Source: JBGPYB01 sp041493035
Lineage (GTDB): Bacteria; Acidobacteriota; Vicinamibacteria; Fen-336
Assembly: GCA_041493035.1 (NCBI GenBank)
Contig: JBGPYB010000077.1
Span: 1 to 21,684 of the forward strand
DNA length: 21,684 nucleotides
Reading direction: 5' to 3'
The notes under the pieces were generated by a model. The model was not told the origin of the DNA. It saw nothing but the letters and a program-made list of their open reading frames with translations, and made no database searches. The position numbers and the translations under genes were made by a program. This document shows, piece by piece, positions 21,591-21,684 of this stretch. Position 1 is the stretch's first letter; every line of letters begins with the position of its first letter.

Positions 21591-21684
21591 TACGTTTTAC
21601 GGCCCAGACGGCGGCCGTCACGCCGACCGCCATGAGCACCGCGCCGAGAAGGGGCCTCGGATCCGGGAGGACGCCGGTTGGGTC
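21565..21684 (-). CDS. C-terminal end of an unidentified protein with a terminal membrane helix (cut by window edge)
   Basis: The minus strand is open from the right edge to a TAG at 21567-21565 and encodes 39 residues. A Pro/Asp-rich stretch (PTGVLPDPRP) is followed by a hydrophobic helix (LLGAVLMAVGVTAAVWAV) and a short basic/polar tail (KRIDSYQASS). Codons are G/C-ending until the last few, like real genes here. The stop is 9 nt before the protease start, so this may be the first gene of the protease operon. The family cannot be told from this fragment. Confidence 0.6.
   Translation of the reverse strand, partial: DPTGVLPDPRPLLGAVLMAVGVTAAVWAVKRIDSYQASS

Overview
The window is GC-rich (third codon positions are strongly G/C) and gene-dense. 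It reads as chromosomal DNA of a Gram-negative, didermic bacterium: there is an outer-membrane beta-barrel protein, an AlgI-type acyltransferase, a PilZ protein and a YbhF/YbhS/YbhR-type exporter. The gene content would fit an Acidobacteriota-like or other deep-branching soil lineage (for example Methylomirabilota/Rokubacteria). That placement is an impression from gene style, not something the sequence proves. I see no rRNA, tRNA, CRISPR array, insertion sequence or prophage gene.

Layout. (1) 2-3237, plus strand: an ATP-binding protein cut by the left edge and two paralogous ABC-2 permeases, forming a drug/lipid-type exporter; a secreted GH10 glycosidase follows at 3272-4546. (2) 4593-7147, minus strand: an SGNH-type protein and an MBOAT O-acyltransferase, a pair that typically acetylates an exported polysaccharide; a membrane-anchored alkaline-phosphatase-superfamily hydrolase is divergent at 7201-8913. 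(3) 8879-10270, minus: a glutamate/aspartate-type symporter whose 3' end overlaps the hydrolase. (4) 10358-13942, plus: an operon of gamma-carbonic anhydrase, hisS and aspS, all with overlapping junctions. (5) 14143-15672, minus: a PilZ protein and a DUF457/YdjM-like membrane protein with a helical-repeat tail. (6) 15822-19330, plus: the conserved housekeeping operon phoH-ybeY-corC-era. (7) 19331-19579: an intergenic block of three copies of a degenerate ACACGGAG-type repeat. (8) 19580-21684, minus: a small beta-barrel protein, a subtilisin-like protease, and the last 39 codons of an unidentified membrane-anchored protein running off the right edge.

The most interesting signal is transcriptional. 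At several first-in-operon genes a good sigma-70 -10 hexamer lies only 6-11 nt before the start codon, with no Shine-Dalgarno site (21555, 7147, 15141, 10270, 7201, and a 20-codon mini-ORF before phoH). Several genes inside operons instead have strong Shine-Dalgarno sites (2080, 3272, 12131). This suggests routine use of leaderless mRNAs for lead genes. Other points of interest are a GH10 barrel apparently inserted into a split beta-sandwich domain, the protease/beta-barrel translationally coupled pair, and the era-distal repeat block that can fold into a long hairpin. I do not see a wholly new multi-gene defence or mobile system here.
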